Notes: generated from the letters alone by a model not told the origin. A stretch of 64,000 nt of DNA from Heterocephalus glaber (GCF_000247695.1 NW_004624843.1:5176604-5240603), one strand, 5' to 3'. Shown: positions 1-12,842, counted from the first letter of the stretch. A program made the numbers and translations.

Positions 1-800
1 TGGGGACCTCGAGGGCAGCCAGCAGGAAGTGTGGTTGGGGCTGAGCAGCAAGGACCTGAGCAGCTGGCCCTGGGGCCATCAGTACTTGATGCTCAGTACC
101 TTTCCCTGGCTGCCGCTCTGATGAGGACAGATCCAGGGGACCTGGATCAGGGCCTGGGTCTGATTCAACTCTCCCCCTGCTTGGTTCTGTTCCTCTTCCT
201 CCCAGCTGAATGAGCAGAGGGAATCTTTCCTAGCAGCCCCGGCAGCTTAAGAGCAGCCCCAGCCCTTCCAGCATTTCAGAAATGGTACTTCCTGTCTGCA
301 CTCAGGTGGGTGCCAGGTCCCCGGTGAAGAGTGTGTTGCCTAAGACCGTTGCAGACCGTGAGCGCCGCCAGGCCTCCCTGGGCACTGCCAGGTCAGGATG
401 AAAAAGGTCTCTCTTGTTCCTGCTCAAGTCCCAGCTCAGGAGAAGGGGGATCTGCAGATCAGGGAGGGGCCTGGGGAGTTGGAGGCTGCACAGCAGGGAG
501 GTGCCAGGGGTGACCTCATGCAGCAGCTGCAGCGCCCCTGTGTGTGGGAGCAGCGTGCAGTGCAGGTGTGCGCTCACGTGGCCCCACGGCAGGTGGGGCT
601 CAGCACAGCATGGCCCTCACCGCTCCTTTTCCCATAGTGGACTCCAGTGGTGCTCAGTGAAGGATGCACCCTGAGTGTCCCCCCCGGTGCAGAGATGGCC
701 GTGTCCCGCGTGTCTTTCCTGCCGGGCACCTCACTGGGTGGCAGCAGAGAAGTATCCATGTCCAAGCTGTAAACAAGCAGAGCTTTGCTTTTTTTAAACC

Positions 801-905
801 AAGTGTGGTGGCACCCACCTATAATCCCAGCACGCAAGAGGCTGAGGCAGGAGGATTGCCTTGCACTCAAGGCCACCCTGGACTATGGAGTTCAAAAGGA
901 AGTTG
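801..905 (+). mobile_element. B1-like SINE
   Basis: ATAATCCCAGCACGCAAGAG followed by GAGGCAGGAGGATTGCC: the 7SL-derived core with a weak tail. Confidence 0.8.
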
Positions 906-1439
906 TACAAAGCGAGTTGACTGTCAGAGTCTACTTTCCAGTGTGTGCACCATCGGATGGGACGGGAGCGGCGTGCCCATGAGTGCACACCAGTGGGGCT
1001 GCTGCTGCTCTACGGCCAGCACAATCTGCCCACTTTTGTGGCTTCCACGTTCCTCTGCTCTGGTCAGCGGTGAGCATGGCAGGCAGCAGGCGGAGCCTCT
1101 GTTCAGGCAGTTCAGGGCCATGACTCGTGACCGCAGCCCTGTCCTTCCCCGTTCTCCGGCAGGTCTGGGGAGAGGCCCCGCCTGAGCACAGCTGATGCAC
1201 AGCTTGCTCTGGGCTCTCCAGGGCCAGGGTGGGCGCAGGAGCAACGTGTACGGCCTGAAAGCCATGCAGCTGCCCTCCTGCTGGCTCTCAGCACTGCTCA
1301 GGAGACCTCATCTTGTCGCTGCATCCACTTACTCTCATTTTCACTGCTGCAAGACGTCCCCTTGTATGAATGAACCAAGGTTTATCCGATCTGTATTAAC
1401 CCAATCAACATTGGGTTAATGTTGCTTCCAGTTAGGGGT

Positions 1440-1565
1440 TACATAAATAATTCTGCTTGTACATGTCTTTGGGGTCACATATGTGTGTGTATCTTTGTCA
1501 GTATTACCTAGAGATGAAATTGTTGAATCATGTAATTCTACCAGCAGTATATAAAAGCTCAGCTG
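1440..1565. mobile_element. Old LINE-1 3' fragment in the DIS3L2 intron
   Basis: GAAATTGTTGAATCATGTAA and TTCTACCAGCAGTATATAA resemble the same L1M region as the copy near 46.8 kb, in diverged form. Confidence 0.4.
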
Positions 1566-2246
1566 TTTATTGCTCATTCAGTAAACTGCCTTTTCAAGTT
1601 TCTTGCCTCTTTTCCTCCTGAGTGTTTTTTTTGGAGGGGGGTTGTTGTTTGTTTTGTTTTTGAGAAAGGAACTTGAAATCCTCCTGCCTCAGCCTCCCAA
1701 GTACTGGAACTACACTGGGTCCGGGCCTCCCCTGGCCTCTCGTCCCTTCCGCCTCCATTGTGCAGGGTCAGCAGGGCTTTCCTCCTAGACAGCCGTGAAG
1801 AGGCCGAGAGCAAACACTCCTAACCCTAACAGCTTGGGCCCGAGGTCCTCACACTCCTCCCAGGAGAGTCCCACACTCCTCCTCTTGCATCCTAAGAATG
1901 ACCCACAAGATTTCCCTGCAGGATAGAAAAATCTAGGTCACCAAGCACTCTCGAAACTAAATCCTTCAAAACCCTTAAAGCCCTTCTAAGAGAGCAGATG
2001 TGCTCTTGGTTGATTTAACATAGGATTATGTTAAGCAAATGACTTTTTCCTTGCTCGAGTTAAATTGCCTTTGTATAACTGTGCCATTCCTCTCCTGTCC
2101 TTTTGTGATGAACTGCAGTTCCTTCCTTTCCAAAGCCTCCTGGGCCTGCCGCAATCCAGTGTGACTTAGAAACCCCGTTGCTCCTTTGCAGATGCTTTCC
2201 AGCCCTCTGGGAAGCCTCTCACCAGTGACCTCAGGGCAGAGAATCG

Positions 2247-2248
<2 letters not shown>

Positions 2249-2284
<36 letters not shown>
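2249..2284 (+). repeat. (GT)n microsatellite
   Basis: 18 GT units without interruption. Confidence 0.98.
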
Positions 2285-2285
<1 letters not shown>

Positions 2286-3313
2286 TGGCCTCCTGTGTCC
2301 TTCACAATTTCCTGATGTGACCCACCTCCCTCTCTCTGCTTCTCTGGGGTTTGTCCATCCAGGGTATGCATCCCCAGGAGGCTGCTCCCTGTCCCTTAGG
2401 GCTGGCCTTGTTGAGTGGAGGGGAGTTTTTAAACCCAAGGAGAATTGTCCCTTTCCAAGCCTCAGAGAGTCTAGAAGAGGCTGCGATGTCCAGGCCCCTG
2501 CCCTGTGAGGGGAGCAGCCACTCCATTCCTGGCCAGTGGGGTGCGTGCCCCTCCTGGCCCCCAGCTGCACCAGACTCTGGACACCTCTGCTGCTGACAGT
2601 GGCAGGGGCCCCACTGGACACCTCCCTTGGTACCCGCAGACCCGAGCCACTGTCCACGTCTGCCCATGTGGGACACGGGCCATGAGTGCAGGTTGGGTCT
2701 GAGCCTGCAGAAAGGTGCCCGTGGCTGTCACCTCCTGCAGCTGCCTGGCAGGTGACCAGAATGCGCTTGGCCCACTCCGAGCTTGGCTGTGCTGCCCGTG
2801 GGGAAGTGTTTCTGACCTGTCGGCACTGCCACTCCCTGGCTCTCTGGGGCATTGTGGCTTTTTCTTGGTGGTTGAGCAGGAAGCCTTCGGACCCTGAGCC
2901 CGAAGGAACTGCCGCTGGATGACAGACAAAGGCTATCAAAGGCTGTGAATCACTTCACAGCTGCCTTAGGCACTGCAGAAGAACCAAGCAGTGACTGTTC
3001 TGAGGGCTCTTTTCCATGTGGGCGGGCATCCAGCTGGGAAGGGCTCTCACAGGTGACTCAGAGCCTGTGCCCTCTGAGTTAAGTGGGAGGAAATGGCCCA
3101 CTTAGGCAGCGGCTCCAAAAACCCAGCACAGCAAGGCCTGGCTGAGGTACAGGACTCAGTTCACTCCCCTGACTCCGAGCTGACCTTGGCTAACTGCTCG
3201 ACCCCTCATCAGCCGGGCACCCTGAGCACAGGCTCCAAGGAGAAGATGAGTGAGACACAGGATGGCCAGGAGGGCTGGCACCGCACGTGAGGAGGGATGG
3301 TGACAAGTGAGCA

Positions 3314-3336
3314 GGGGGGGGGGGCGGGGGGGGGGG
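3314..3336 (+). repeat. G-run (23 bp, one C)
   Basis: Two long G tracts separated by one C; potential G-quadruplex on the plus strand in the DIS3L2 intron. Confidence 0.9.
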
Positions 3337-4699
3337 TGGTCACCTGCGCTGTCATCCTGACCTGGAGGCATCTGGGGCTCTCCAGTTCCGGAGGAGGCTC
3401 CTTGCTCCGCCTCCCGCCTCCCCTCTCTGAGCGCCATAGCCCTGCCAACTGGGCCCTTACCATCCCTGCTTCTCCTGGGTCCAGCACGGCACAGGCGAAG
3501 GGTGGTCCTTCCACAGATGAGTTTGTGTTTGAGCGGTCTGGAGTGAGAGCAGTGGAATTGGTGTGGTACACACACCAGCGTTTTCACGGGAAAGAAGACT
3601 CATTCTGTTGAGCACCAAAAACTTTCTTAAATCCATGCATCTTTTTTTAACAGCATCAAGTGGACCTAGTGTTCCTTTTTTGCTAACTTAGAGTTGTGTG
3701 AAATGTTTATATTGTCATATAAAAGTGTCGCTCTGCAGTCGGTTTGCCCTCATATGAAATGTCTGCATGGGGCCCTGGGTTTTCGCTGGACTTAGAGTCC
3801 CTGTCCCATCTGTCTGTCTCCATCCTGCAATCAGGACCAGCTGTCACTTTGTCACCACCGTCCACAAGACACTTGGCCATGAGCTTGGGGTCTCCCAGGG
3901 TGTGGACTCCCTTAGGAAGCCAAGGAGAGAGGTTTGGGTGTGCCAGAAGGCTCTGGCTGAGGTCTAGGTGTGATGACAATGCCCAGGCCTGTGGGCTGCT
4001 GACCTCCAGAGTCTGCACGAGATTCACACGTCCAAGGCTGGGTTCGGTTGAGGTTCAGGTCACCAGAAGCCAGCTTATGGCACTGAATGGACAGAATCTA
4101 CCTGTGGTCCATTTTGTCCCTCTGGAAGTTTCTCCCTGGGGGAACAGCCCTCTGATTTCATCTAAATTGGTCACCATCTTCTGTGTAATAAATAGTCTAG
4201 GAAACCATCACTGTAATTCTTTAGTGTTCTGCTCTTGAAGCAGAAAGAACTTTTCATTCCTTTAGACTTCTCCCTAGCTTGTGTTCCAACATTACTGTCA
4301 TTGAACTCATGCTGTTAGCATCGCCCTCGGTCTCAGGACCACCAGTACCCTGCTGGGTGTCCCGTGAGGCAGGTCCTCTGGCTTCAAGGCCCAAAGCAGT
4401 CTCCCAACTCCTTGCAGCAGAGCGTAAATGCTTGTGCGGGCCAAGGTGGAGAAAGCACAGGAGTAGCTTTCCTGGGGCACCCAGTGGGGTGCATGGTGCT
4501 CACCCAGGGGTGCCGGGGGGAGGGTCCGCTGACCTGTGCGTCAAGAGCTGGTGCCAATCGGTGTTGATCTGACGCCTGTGCCAGGTGAGGACAGCCACTC
4601 TGGTCCAGCTGCTGCCCATGTCAGGACACATGGGGATGCCTCGGGGGGGCACTGTTTCCCTCGTGCTTAATGTTCCTCTCCTCCTCATCTTCCGTTTTA

Positions 4700-4828
4700 T
4701 TTGTTTGTTTTGTTTTGTTTTGAGACAGAGTCTCGTTCTGTAGTCCAGGTTGGCCTTGAACTCGGCCAGTCTTCCTGCCTCAGCCTCCCAAGTGCCAGGG
4801 TTACAGGTGTGCACCACCTCGCCCTGCC
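4700..4828 (-). mobile_element. B1-like SINE
   Basis: TTTGTTTTGAGACAGAGTCTC head (tail on the minus strand), CCTGCCTCAGCCTCCCAAG core and GGTGTGCACCACC end; inverted orientation. Confidence 0.85.
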
Positions 4829-4879
4829 TTCTATTCCTTAATAGCACTGCTCTCATCACCCTAATTTAGTGCAGAGGGT

Positions 4880-5040
4880 TTTCCTAGTACATATTGAATT
4901 TCCATATCTGAAATACTTCAAAAGCTAAAACTTGCTGAGTTTTCAGTCAGCACACTTTATTGGAGTTGAGAGTATTTCAGATTCTAGATTTTTTAATTAG
5001 GGATGCTGAACCAGTAGAAGTTATGCAAATATCCCAAAAT
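4880..5040. mobile_element. Old DNA-transposon-like fragment (Tigger/MER2-like), split by the LINE-1
   Basis: AT-rich stretch with ATTAGGGATGCTGAACC and GCAAATATCCCAAAATCTGAA, blocks I associate with Tigger-group non-autonomous elements; it resumes at 5739 (GTCCTAAGCATTTC). The assignment is from memory. Confidence 0.35.
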
Positions 5041-5054
5041 CTGAAGCACTTTTG

Positions 5055-5724
5055 TGTCGTCTGCACTCTCTCCTGTTTCTTCATTGACTCCGATCAGTCT
5101 TATGTTATTCTTCTTCGCATCATCTAGCAGCTGCTGGATTGATTTCTCATGGTCCCTTACACTTTTAAAGCAGTTTTTCTTTTCCTGGTCACTAATTGCA
5201 ATCTTATCTTCTATATCTGAAATTCTGTCCTCACATTGGCTCATTCTGCTGTGTAGACTTGCAGTGGAGTTTTTAATCTCCTGGAAATCTGTTTGCAGCT
5301 GTTTTATGGATTCCATTTGTTTCCTGTGTTGGGATTCCATCATGTTCCTCAGCTCCTCTATTTTTTTATCTGTGTCCTCTCTAGATTTATCAATCATGTC
5401 TTGCACTATGGGCACAATCTCTGCTGTTATCTGAGAAATTATTTCTGATTTCATTTTTTTCCAGATCCTCTTTTGTTGCCAGTTCAGGGAGTCCAGGTGG
5501 TTGGGTATCAGAGGGTTCATCTCATTCCCCTTTGCTGTAGGTGATCTGGAAGTCTGGTTTTCAGGCTTGTTTACATGTCTTCTCATTTGACAGGGTGGGG
5601 GGGTGCCGCTGGCGCCCACAAGGCTCACCTCCTCTGTGCTGGGAGCAGTGGTACATTGGCCCGAAAGCCTCCTCCTCTGTCCTGGGAGCGGTGGTACATT
5701 GGCCCGAAAGCCTCCTACTCTGTC
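5055..5724 (-). mobile_element. LINE-1 fragment (5' region plus N-terminal ORF1p) with 14-bp flanking repeats
   Basis: On the minus strand a frame from about 5574 down to 5055 encodes the start of LINE-1 ORF1p (MNPLIPNHLDSLNW, then a long Glu/Lys/Gln-rich heptad coiled coil, then IRLIGVNEETGE). Upstream lie tandem 43-bp units (5638-5723), probably 5' UTR. CTGAAGCACTTTTG flanks both sides (5041-5054 and 5725-5738). No poly(A) or 3' end is present, so the element is 3'-truncated. It sits inside an older repeat. Confidence 0.8.
5638..5723 (-). repeat. 43-bp tandem duplication in the LINE-1 5' part
   Basis: Two nearly identical 43-bp units (three substitutions or fewer), with a degenerate third unit just before at about 5600-5637. 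The unit length is not a multiple of three, favouring 5' UTR over coding. Confidence 0.75.
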
Positions 5725-8236
5725 CTGAAGCACTTTTGGTCCTAAGCATTTCAAAGAAAGGACACCCAGCCCAGAGTACTAATAGTCAGCACTTACAGAA
5801 CACTTCCAACATGCCAGGCCCTGAGATGAGAGCTTTGCGCCGCCCTCACTCGAGGCAGACAGGATGGGCCTCCCTAAGGCTACAAGGCACAGTGGGCTGC
5901 TGCCTGCCAGCAATGCATGATGTAAAGCTGCCATCCTGCGGAAGCCCTGGGCCTCCATCACACTGATCCAGGTCAGGTGGGGGCCAGGCCTCTGGGGCTT
6001 GAGGCTGGTGCTGGTCAGAGTGGAAATCTGTGGGAAGCCCTTCATGCATAATTGTGTTCCATGTCAGAGGGGATCTTCCCACCCTCTGACTCAGAAAGTG
6101 ACCCCACAGAGTTCCCCAGAGTGGGGAGACCCAGCTGTGTCCCTGGGGCTTGGAGGACCAGCGCTGGCTGTAAGATTCCCCTTTGCTTGCCCAGTACTTT
6201 GTTGGACACCCGCTAGTTTTCTGCACTGTGCTGAGGGTGAGGATGAGACAGCCAGGCAAGTCCCTTGAGAAAGACCCAGGGTGACAAGGACACAGAGCAC
6301 CCAGCCCACAGAGGAAGCTAGTGTAGCACTTCGCCCGGCAGTGTCCCCGGGGCTTCTCGTGCACATGCGCCTGGGGCAGGGACACACAAATGTCAGGGAA
6401 GCCCAGAAGGCACTGGGTGGGAACCTGTCCATCTAAACCACTCAGAGCCTAGCTCATAAAGCCGTATGTCAATATTTTTAAAGTCTTATAACTGATGGCA
6501 AGCTCTGCCAGACTCAGCAGGCTGCCTCCCACTGGGTGGTGAGTCAAGGGCTAGTGCAGTGGAAACAACCCAGAGGAGAGGGGCTTTTTGATCTGGTGAG
6601 GGGCCCGCCCTCAGACCAGTCCTCATTCATCAGCTCACTGACTGAGTCCCGGGTGCTTCGTCCACCTGTGTTGGATCTCAGTGACCCCACCCCCCGCCGA
6701 CAGGCAAGCAGGGATTTAATCAGAGCAAATTCAGAGCAAGCCGTGAGGCTGGCAGAAGCTGTCTCCGATTCTGTCTGCTGCGTTCTCGTGCCTGTCGTCC
6801 ACAGGCAGAGGCTGAAGGGAAGCTGCGGGAACGGTAGTTGCCACCTCTAGGTCCCTGTTCCCAGCAGGCTCCACTTCCATCCCCAAAACAGGTCTTGATT
6901 TTCACTCAGCACCAATCAAACCATGCCTCTCACATGGTTTGTTCATTCCCTGAACATTTTACCAGCGCCTACTCCACGCATTCAGGCTTGAATCCAGAAC
7001 GAGCAAGGCCTGGGCCCCTCGTGCTCCACCCAGAGGCCTGTGGTCTGCAGACGAAACCCTCTGGAAAGGCTGGGGTTTCCATGATTTGTTCTGGGCTGAA
7101 CTCGGCCCACAGAACAGTAGTACCAGGAGGGAGATGCCCAAGCTAAGCCCTGACCGCAGCTGTGAGCTGAGGGAGAAGTGAGTGCAGGCCTGTTGGGCAG
7201 CAGAGCAGCGGGAACCGCAGAGGGAGTTTGAGGGCCCAGTGTCTGTCACCCCACAGGGGGCCCAGAGAGCCCTGGGGACCAAGGTCCAATTTCCTCATGA
7301 CCAGCACAGCAGCTGGGCTCAGGCCAGCAAGGGCCTGCAGAGGCTGTGGGAGTTGTAGCCTTCAGTGTGACAGTCAGGTCCCCTGCAAGCAACGCCCTCC
7401 CAGGACCTGGTCCCCAGTAGGGTAGGCATGGGACTGACCTGCCAGGATTTTCAAGGTTTCTCTGGCAGCGTGCAGCTCACAGGGGAAATGAAGAATGCCT
7501 GGGTGCCCCCAGCCCAAGGTCAGCAGAACCGCCTTTGCGCAGTGGGAGAGGCTGCGGGAGACAGGGTCCCCGAAGCTGCCAGGCCTGTGGGCAGGTCCTG
7601 TCTCTGCCTTGTTTGTCCCACTGTACAGAAGGAGCAGGACTCTGAAAAGAGGTGGTGACCCAGGCTCAGACTCGGGCAGGGCACAGCCAAGTCTCAGTCA
7701 CTGCTCCATCCCTCACTGAGGGGAACAGGACTATTGGCCATCAGGAGGAGGAAGGGCCGATCGCCCCTCCCCAGGCACAGTGCAGCCTCCCGTCAGTCCC
7801 TGCATTGCGTCCCAGGTTCAGCAGAGCCCTTGGTTGGGGCTGGTGAGAAACCTGTCTGCCTCCTCCTCATCGTGGGGTCACCCCAGGACAGAGCAGGGAG
7901 CTGGGGAGACTCACCTCTCCGAGCCTCCCTCTGCTCACAGCCACCACGGGAATTCTGCCCCGTGAGCCCTGCTCGGGCTGAGATTGGCACAGCACCGGGC
8001 ATCGGGCCTGCAGAGAGGCAGGGGCACTGTCTCACCCCTGCTAGCCTCGGGCAGCTCCAGGCAGCTCAGCTCGGAGAACCCAGGCTGCACCCCTACCTAC
8101 TTCAAACCTGTGAGGTGGAGATGTTGCTGTCCTCTCTCACCCTCAGCTGTCCCGAGGGCTGCAATACTATCACCCGAAAGTAACTTCCTGCCATGGAAAT
8201 GTGAGACCTCAGTCTTACATAGATAAGAAAAAATAC

Positions 8237-8405
8237 TTTTGGATGAAGTAGCACACAGGAGGCTGAGGCAGAAGAATCCTAAGTTCAAGGCCAGCCTGGG
8301 CAACTTGGCAAGACTTGACCTCCAGAGCCAGACTAGAAAGGGCTGGGTGCAGCGCCGTGGCAGAGTGTCTGCCTTGCATGCATGCGGCCCGGGTGCCTGC
8401 ATTGT
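8237..8405 (+). mobile_element. B1-dID composite SINE
   Basis: B1 core GGAGGCTGAGGCAGAAGAAT, CCAGCCTGGGCAACTTGGCA, then an ID half with GCAGAGTGTCTGCCTTGCAT; both halves are old. Confidence 0.65.
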
Positions 8406-8780
8406 GCCAGGTGCTGTTCCAAGCCCCAGGAACAGAGTGGACAGAGCTCTCTGAGCCAGCCCTGGGCCTGGGAGGAATGAGGCGCGGGGGAAAGGTGAGC
8501 CAGGGCAGTGAGTGTGAGAGCAAGGACTCAATGAATGCGGGCTCCGAAGGGCATCCTCTGAGAGCCCATCTGACCACCCACTGCTTGGCCCTGCAGGGCT
8601 GGGTTGGAGGAGGGATGCGGGAAGCCCCCACCCCACCAGGAGCCTCACTGTGCCCCTGAGGCCTCAAGCGTTGGTGCTCCTGGCTCTGGCTCCAGGAAGA
8701 CTCTCGGCCCTGCCTTGGGCCTGGACCTAGACAAGAAAGAAGGGCTAACAGTTGAGTTGTACAAGCAAAAGAGTTCACAG

Positions 8781-8872
8781 ACTGGTGTGGCACACACTCA
8801 ATAGGCTGAGGCAGGAGGTTCATGAGTTTGAGACCAGCCTGGGGTCCATAGCAAGATCCCATCTCAAAAGCA
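8781..8872 (+). mobile_element. B1-like SINE
   Basis: AATAGGCTGAGGCAGGAGG, GAGTTTGAGACCAGCCTGGG and AAGATCCCATCTCAAAA are in order. No SINE follows until 12650. Confidence 0.75.
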
Positions 8873-8895
8873 AACAGAAGGCTTGAGGGTAGGAA

Positions 8896-11800
8896 TAGGG
8901 TAAAATAAAATAAAATTTATTTTTAAAAAAAAGCAGAAAAGATTTCTCCAGTTGTATTGTTACAAGGAAGCTGGTTCTGCTCCGAATGCCTGCAGAGGCG
9001 GAGTGCACTCGGTATGGCCTGCTCTGCCCCCGTAGCCCTCCCTGAGTCTGTCCTCCTTCAAGCAGTGCCCAGCCAGTTCCTGGGAGCTCATCCTGCCTGC
9101 TCCCTGACCTGTTTCTATCAGCCCACGGCCTCGCTAGCGCCTTGGTGGGGTCACTGCCACTGCAGTTACAGCAGGCAGGGCAGAGGTGCCTCGGGCTGAG
9201 CGCCACTCAGCACCTGCAACAAGTGTCCCACAGGCCCTGCTATCACAGGAAGTCCACTCAGCTTGGCCCACACGTCATCGGTGGTGCCCTGGACTGAGGC
9301 TTCCTGCTCTCAGGAGGGACACCCAGGTCCCTTCCTGGGTCCCCTGCAGCCCCCCAGGCTTGGAGCTGTAGCCCCCTGGACTGGCTGGAGCCCGGTGGCT
9401 GGGGCTGCACCCCTGGCCTGTGGTGGGGCAGCCCTGCCTGGAGACGTCCAGGAGGAGAGGGTTTCCAGACTGGGCAGAGGGAGACTCAGAGGTCTTTACG
9501 TCATGGTGAGTCCTCGGCTGTGGCTTCCTTGAAGCCCCCGGAGGCTGTGGGGCTGTGGGAGGCCCCCTAAAGGGGCTGCTCCCCAGTAGTCGTGGGCAAG
9601 AACACCTTTGGGGTGAGCTAAGCTTGCTCCCACTGGCCCCACTGCCAGGGCGCAGGAGGGAACCCGGGCCTGCCTGGGCCCAGGCCGCAGAGCCGGGGGA
9701 TACTGCAGTGGCTCCCCTCCCCATGCTGGCTCTTTGTGCCCTGGCCACACCTCCTCTGGTCAGCGGTTCCATTCCAGCTGGGCAGCTGCTGGGCTGGTGA
9801 AGGGCATGTTTGTCAGCATCATGGAGCTTGCTAGCTCTAATTACCTGCTCTGTGAGGTCAGGCAGTGCACCCTGCCACCCAGTTTTGCTTAGGACCAGGC
9901 CGCAGCCTGCCTGCTCCCCCTCCACCCCGACCATGAACACAGCGAGCTTCTTCGTGGCTAGCTTCACGCTGACAAAGGGCTTTCTGCGCCGCAAGCCAGC
10001 TCTTCCCATAAGCCCCTTCCTCTCCCAGCCGCAGCCCCCGGCCTCCCTTTGGCAGGGCCCGGGTGGACTTGGATGCCTGGCCCCTGGAGACTTCCTCCTG
10101 AGCTAGAAAAACAAGCGCTGAATGTGCCTTGCTGTGCCAGTCCCCGCCCGCTGAACCTATAGAAAGGCTGGAGTGGATGGAGCCCCACAGTAAGAAACCT
10201 GGCTCCAGCCTCGCCCACAGGGCCTGTTGTGCCTGGCTCCCGAGGCCCGCTCCTCTGGGGTTTTCCATGCCTGTGAACTAGGCCCCATTCATTTCCCTGC
10301 GGTTTTGTGGGAAGGTCCAAACCATTCAGCAGGTTGCAGCAGGCCCAGCGGGAGAGGGGTCAGAGAGAGGCCAGGCTGTGACCCTAGGCATGGGGCCGGC
10401 CCCTCCGCCCTCCGAGGTGGGCGCCCCGAGCGTCTGCCCGCGCCTGCCCTCCCGGGCTCCCCACCACTCTGCCTGCAGCTCCCTCTCCGGGCCTCTTCTC
10501 TCCCGCTCTCCGGCCACAGGCCCCACCCTGGCCTGGCCGAGGAGGGAACTGACTGCAGCAGCCATCTGTGAAGTTTCCCACCCGCTAGCCCTCAATTTAG
10601 TGCTGCTCGGGCCGCTGCCTTCCCATCACGCCCCATGCCTTTGCGGTTTTCTCCCACACTGCGCGCAATCTGGGCCGAAGGGAGAGCAGCAGGTCCCTTG
10701 CGAAGCCGGCCACCGAGCCGAGGAGAAGGGGCCATGCCCGGGTGCACAGCTCCTGGGAGACGCCCCGAAGCTGCCTTCATGGCCTCCGAGGAGCCAAGGG
10801 CTCCCGACCCATAGCAAGGACCCGGCCAGGGGAGAATTTAGTCTGCAGAAGAAATGAATTTGCAACTGGCTGGGAGCAATTTTTATCAAATTTCCAAGTT
10901 AGCAGTTTTCACCAAGAGCTAATTGCAGTCTCTGCGAGCAGCCTAATTCCATTAGCGCAGGGCTCCCTCGGAGCCGTGACAAGTGCCCCTGTGGCTGAGG
11001 GCGAGGAGGCTGTTCCTGCCTCACACTTCGTTTTGGTGTCTGAAACATCCCTGTTTTTCGAGTCTGGTGGCCTCCGTCACTCCTGCAGCTGCTCTCTGAG
11101 CGTCCTGGGGGTGGAAGGGCTAGGGCGCATCTCTCATCTGGCTCAGAGGGAAAATGGGTCTTGGGGGCCCTCCACTCTGGCCATGCAGCCTCCCTCTGGC
11201 CGTCCCGAACAGCAGAGGGGCAGAGCTGACTGTACCCGGCCTTGCCCGAGGGGGTTGCTGCCATCGCTGTGCTAGGGCCATCATGAGGTAGCCTCTTCCT
11301 TTGCTGGCCTGACGGGCGCAGGTCTTGCTCCTCTCTCGGGAACAGTGTGCCTTGCTCCAGATTCCCCACCAGTGCCCCTGCTCTGCAGTTCCTCCCTCCC
11401 GAGCCCTTGGGACAGTGCTGGACAAGGGCCGGCGGGTGTGGGGTCCCGACCCCCGAAGCTCCTCACTGTGCCCCTAAGCATGCCCTGCTCTGTCTCCCGG
11501 CCCCACCTGTGTGCCGGAGGCTTCCAGCCTCTACCTTCAATCCAGTGGCCCCTCTATTCTTTCCTTTCCAGGCTTGCCCTTGCCTTTGGGTTTGGTTTGG
11601 TTTGGTTTGGTTTTTCCTCCACACTTTCAGCATTGCATCCCTCTCATGTAAAACATTTCCTGCCTGCTCATCATCTCCGGGAAGAACCTTGTGCTGTGGA
11701 CACATCGTCCCAGCCGGGGCTCCTGGAGGGTGGGGCCAGGGCGTCCTGGTGGGTGCAGTTCCCAGGACACCATGAGGCAGCTGGTCCTGGGGCATGTACG

Positions 11801-12649
11801 CTGCTGCTGCTCGGGGACCCTGGGACTTGAAGCTGGTCACTTCCTGTTTGCCTTTTAGCGCCCCCCCCACACACACACCCAGAGTGCAGAAAGGGCACAG
11901 TGACAGGGACCAGCCATCCTGCTCCTGAACTGGAACCTGCTGTGCCCATCCCAGGCATCCCTCACTCTGCGCTGGGACCGAGCACACAGCACCAGGGAGG
12001 GGGACATGGCATGCCCAAGAGGCCACTGAAGTTACAGATGCCAGGTGCCATGGTGGGTGGATTGGGGGTTCCCAGGGAGCACATGGGACAGGTCCCCCCA
12101 TCGCCTTCCCACAGCAAGTCACATCAAAGGAAGAGAGATGGGAGCTTCCAGGGCTTCCAGGCCGTGGGAGCAGTGGTACGGAAGGACGGAAGAACAGAAG
12201 CAAAAGGGGCCACAGGAGCCCCGTGTGGTTGGGGTGGGGATGGGGTGTGGAGAGGGGGAACAACCTGGATACCAGGAAGCGGAGCTGTCCCCAAAACAGG
12301 GAGCCACCGAGGGGCTCTCACAGCAGAGGGAAGAAGGGGCGGGAGGGGCCCTGGGCATCTAGTCCAGATCCTGGAGCAGGACATCCGGGCCGGTGGAGGG
12401 GTCTCCTCAGGCTGGGCACTCAGGCACCGTGCTCCGCTTGCCAAGACGACTGCTCTGCCAGGGTAGCAGGATCCCCCAGCCACTCTCAGACCCCAAACAG
12501 CCCCCTCTAGGATACACCACAGACAGGTTCAGCCCTCGGATGCTCCCTTTACAAAGTCATGTTACAGACACGCGGCCTTCTTAAAGGCAGATAGGTGAGC
12601 TCTAGTAAGACATAAACCAAACCCCAGCATTTCACAGATATTTGTATTG
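8896..12649. other. SINE-free intronic interval with a homeodomain-motif patch
   Basis: 3.75 kb of the DIS3L2 intron without any recognisable SINE, unlike the flanks. It includes a CpG-rich part (about 10380-10750) and an AT-rich patch at 10850-10960 with TTTATCAAA (10882-10890), AGCTAATTGC (10917-10926) and the partly palindromic CCTAATTCCATTAGCG (10942-10957); another TAATTACC is at 9838-9845. No coding exon was recognised. Possible conserved enhancer. Confidence 0.35.
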
Positions 12650-12842
12650 ATTCTTTGGTGTGTGTGGTACTGAGGATTGAACCCAGGGCCTCCCTCCACC
12701 ACTAGCTACACCCCCAACCCTTGTTAAAGTTTATTTTGAGACAGATCCTAAGTTGGCTCACCAGGCTGGCCTCAAACTCGAGACCCTCCTGCCTCAGCCT
12801 CCCAAACGGCTGACATTACAGGCAGGCACCGCCATGTCCAGC
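12650..12842 (-). mobile_element. Composite B1-dID SINE
   Basis: ID half 12656-12720 (GAGGATTGAACCCAGGGCC, then the box A complement) followed by the B1 half 12735-12842 (CCTGCCTCAGCCTCCCAAAC), both inverted. Confidence 0.7.

Noticed and set aside
2166..2939. 257-aa minus-strand open frame
   Set aside because: Runs through the GT microsatellite (THTHTHTH) and shows no protein family.
5055..5574. Coiled-coil protein frame as a host gene
   Set aside because: Sequence is LINE-1 ORF1p and is 3'-truncated between direct repeats.
9275..10009. 244-aa minus-strand frame in the DIS3L2 intron
   Set aside because: Low-complexity Pro/Gly/Ser composition, no recognised domain; explained by high GC.
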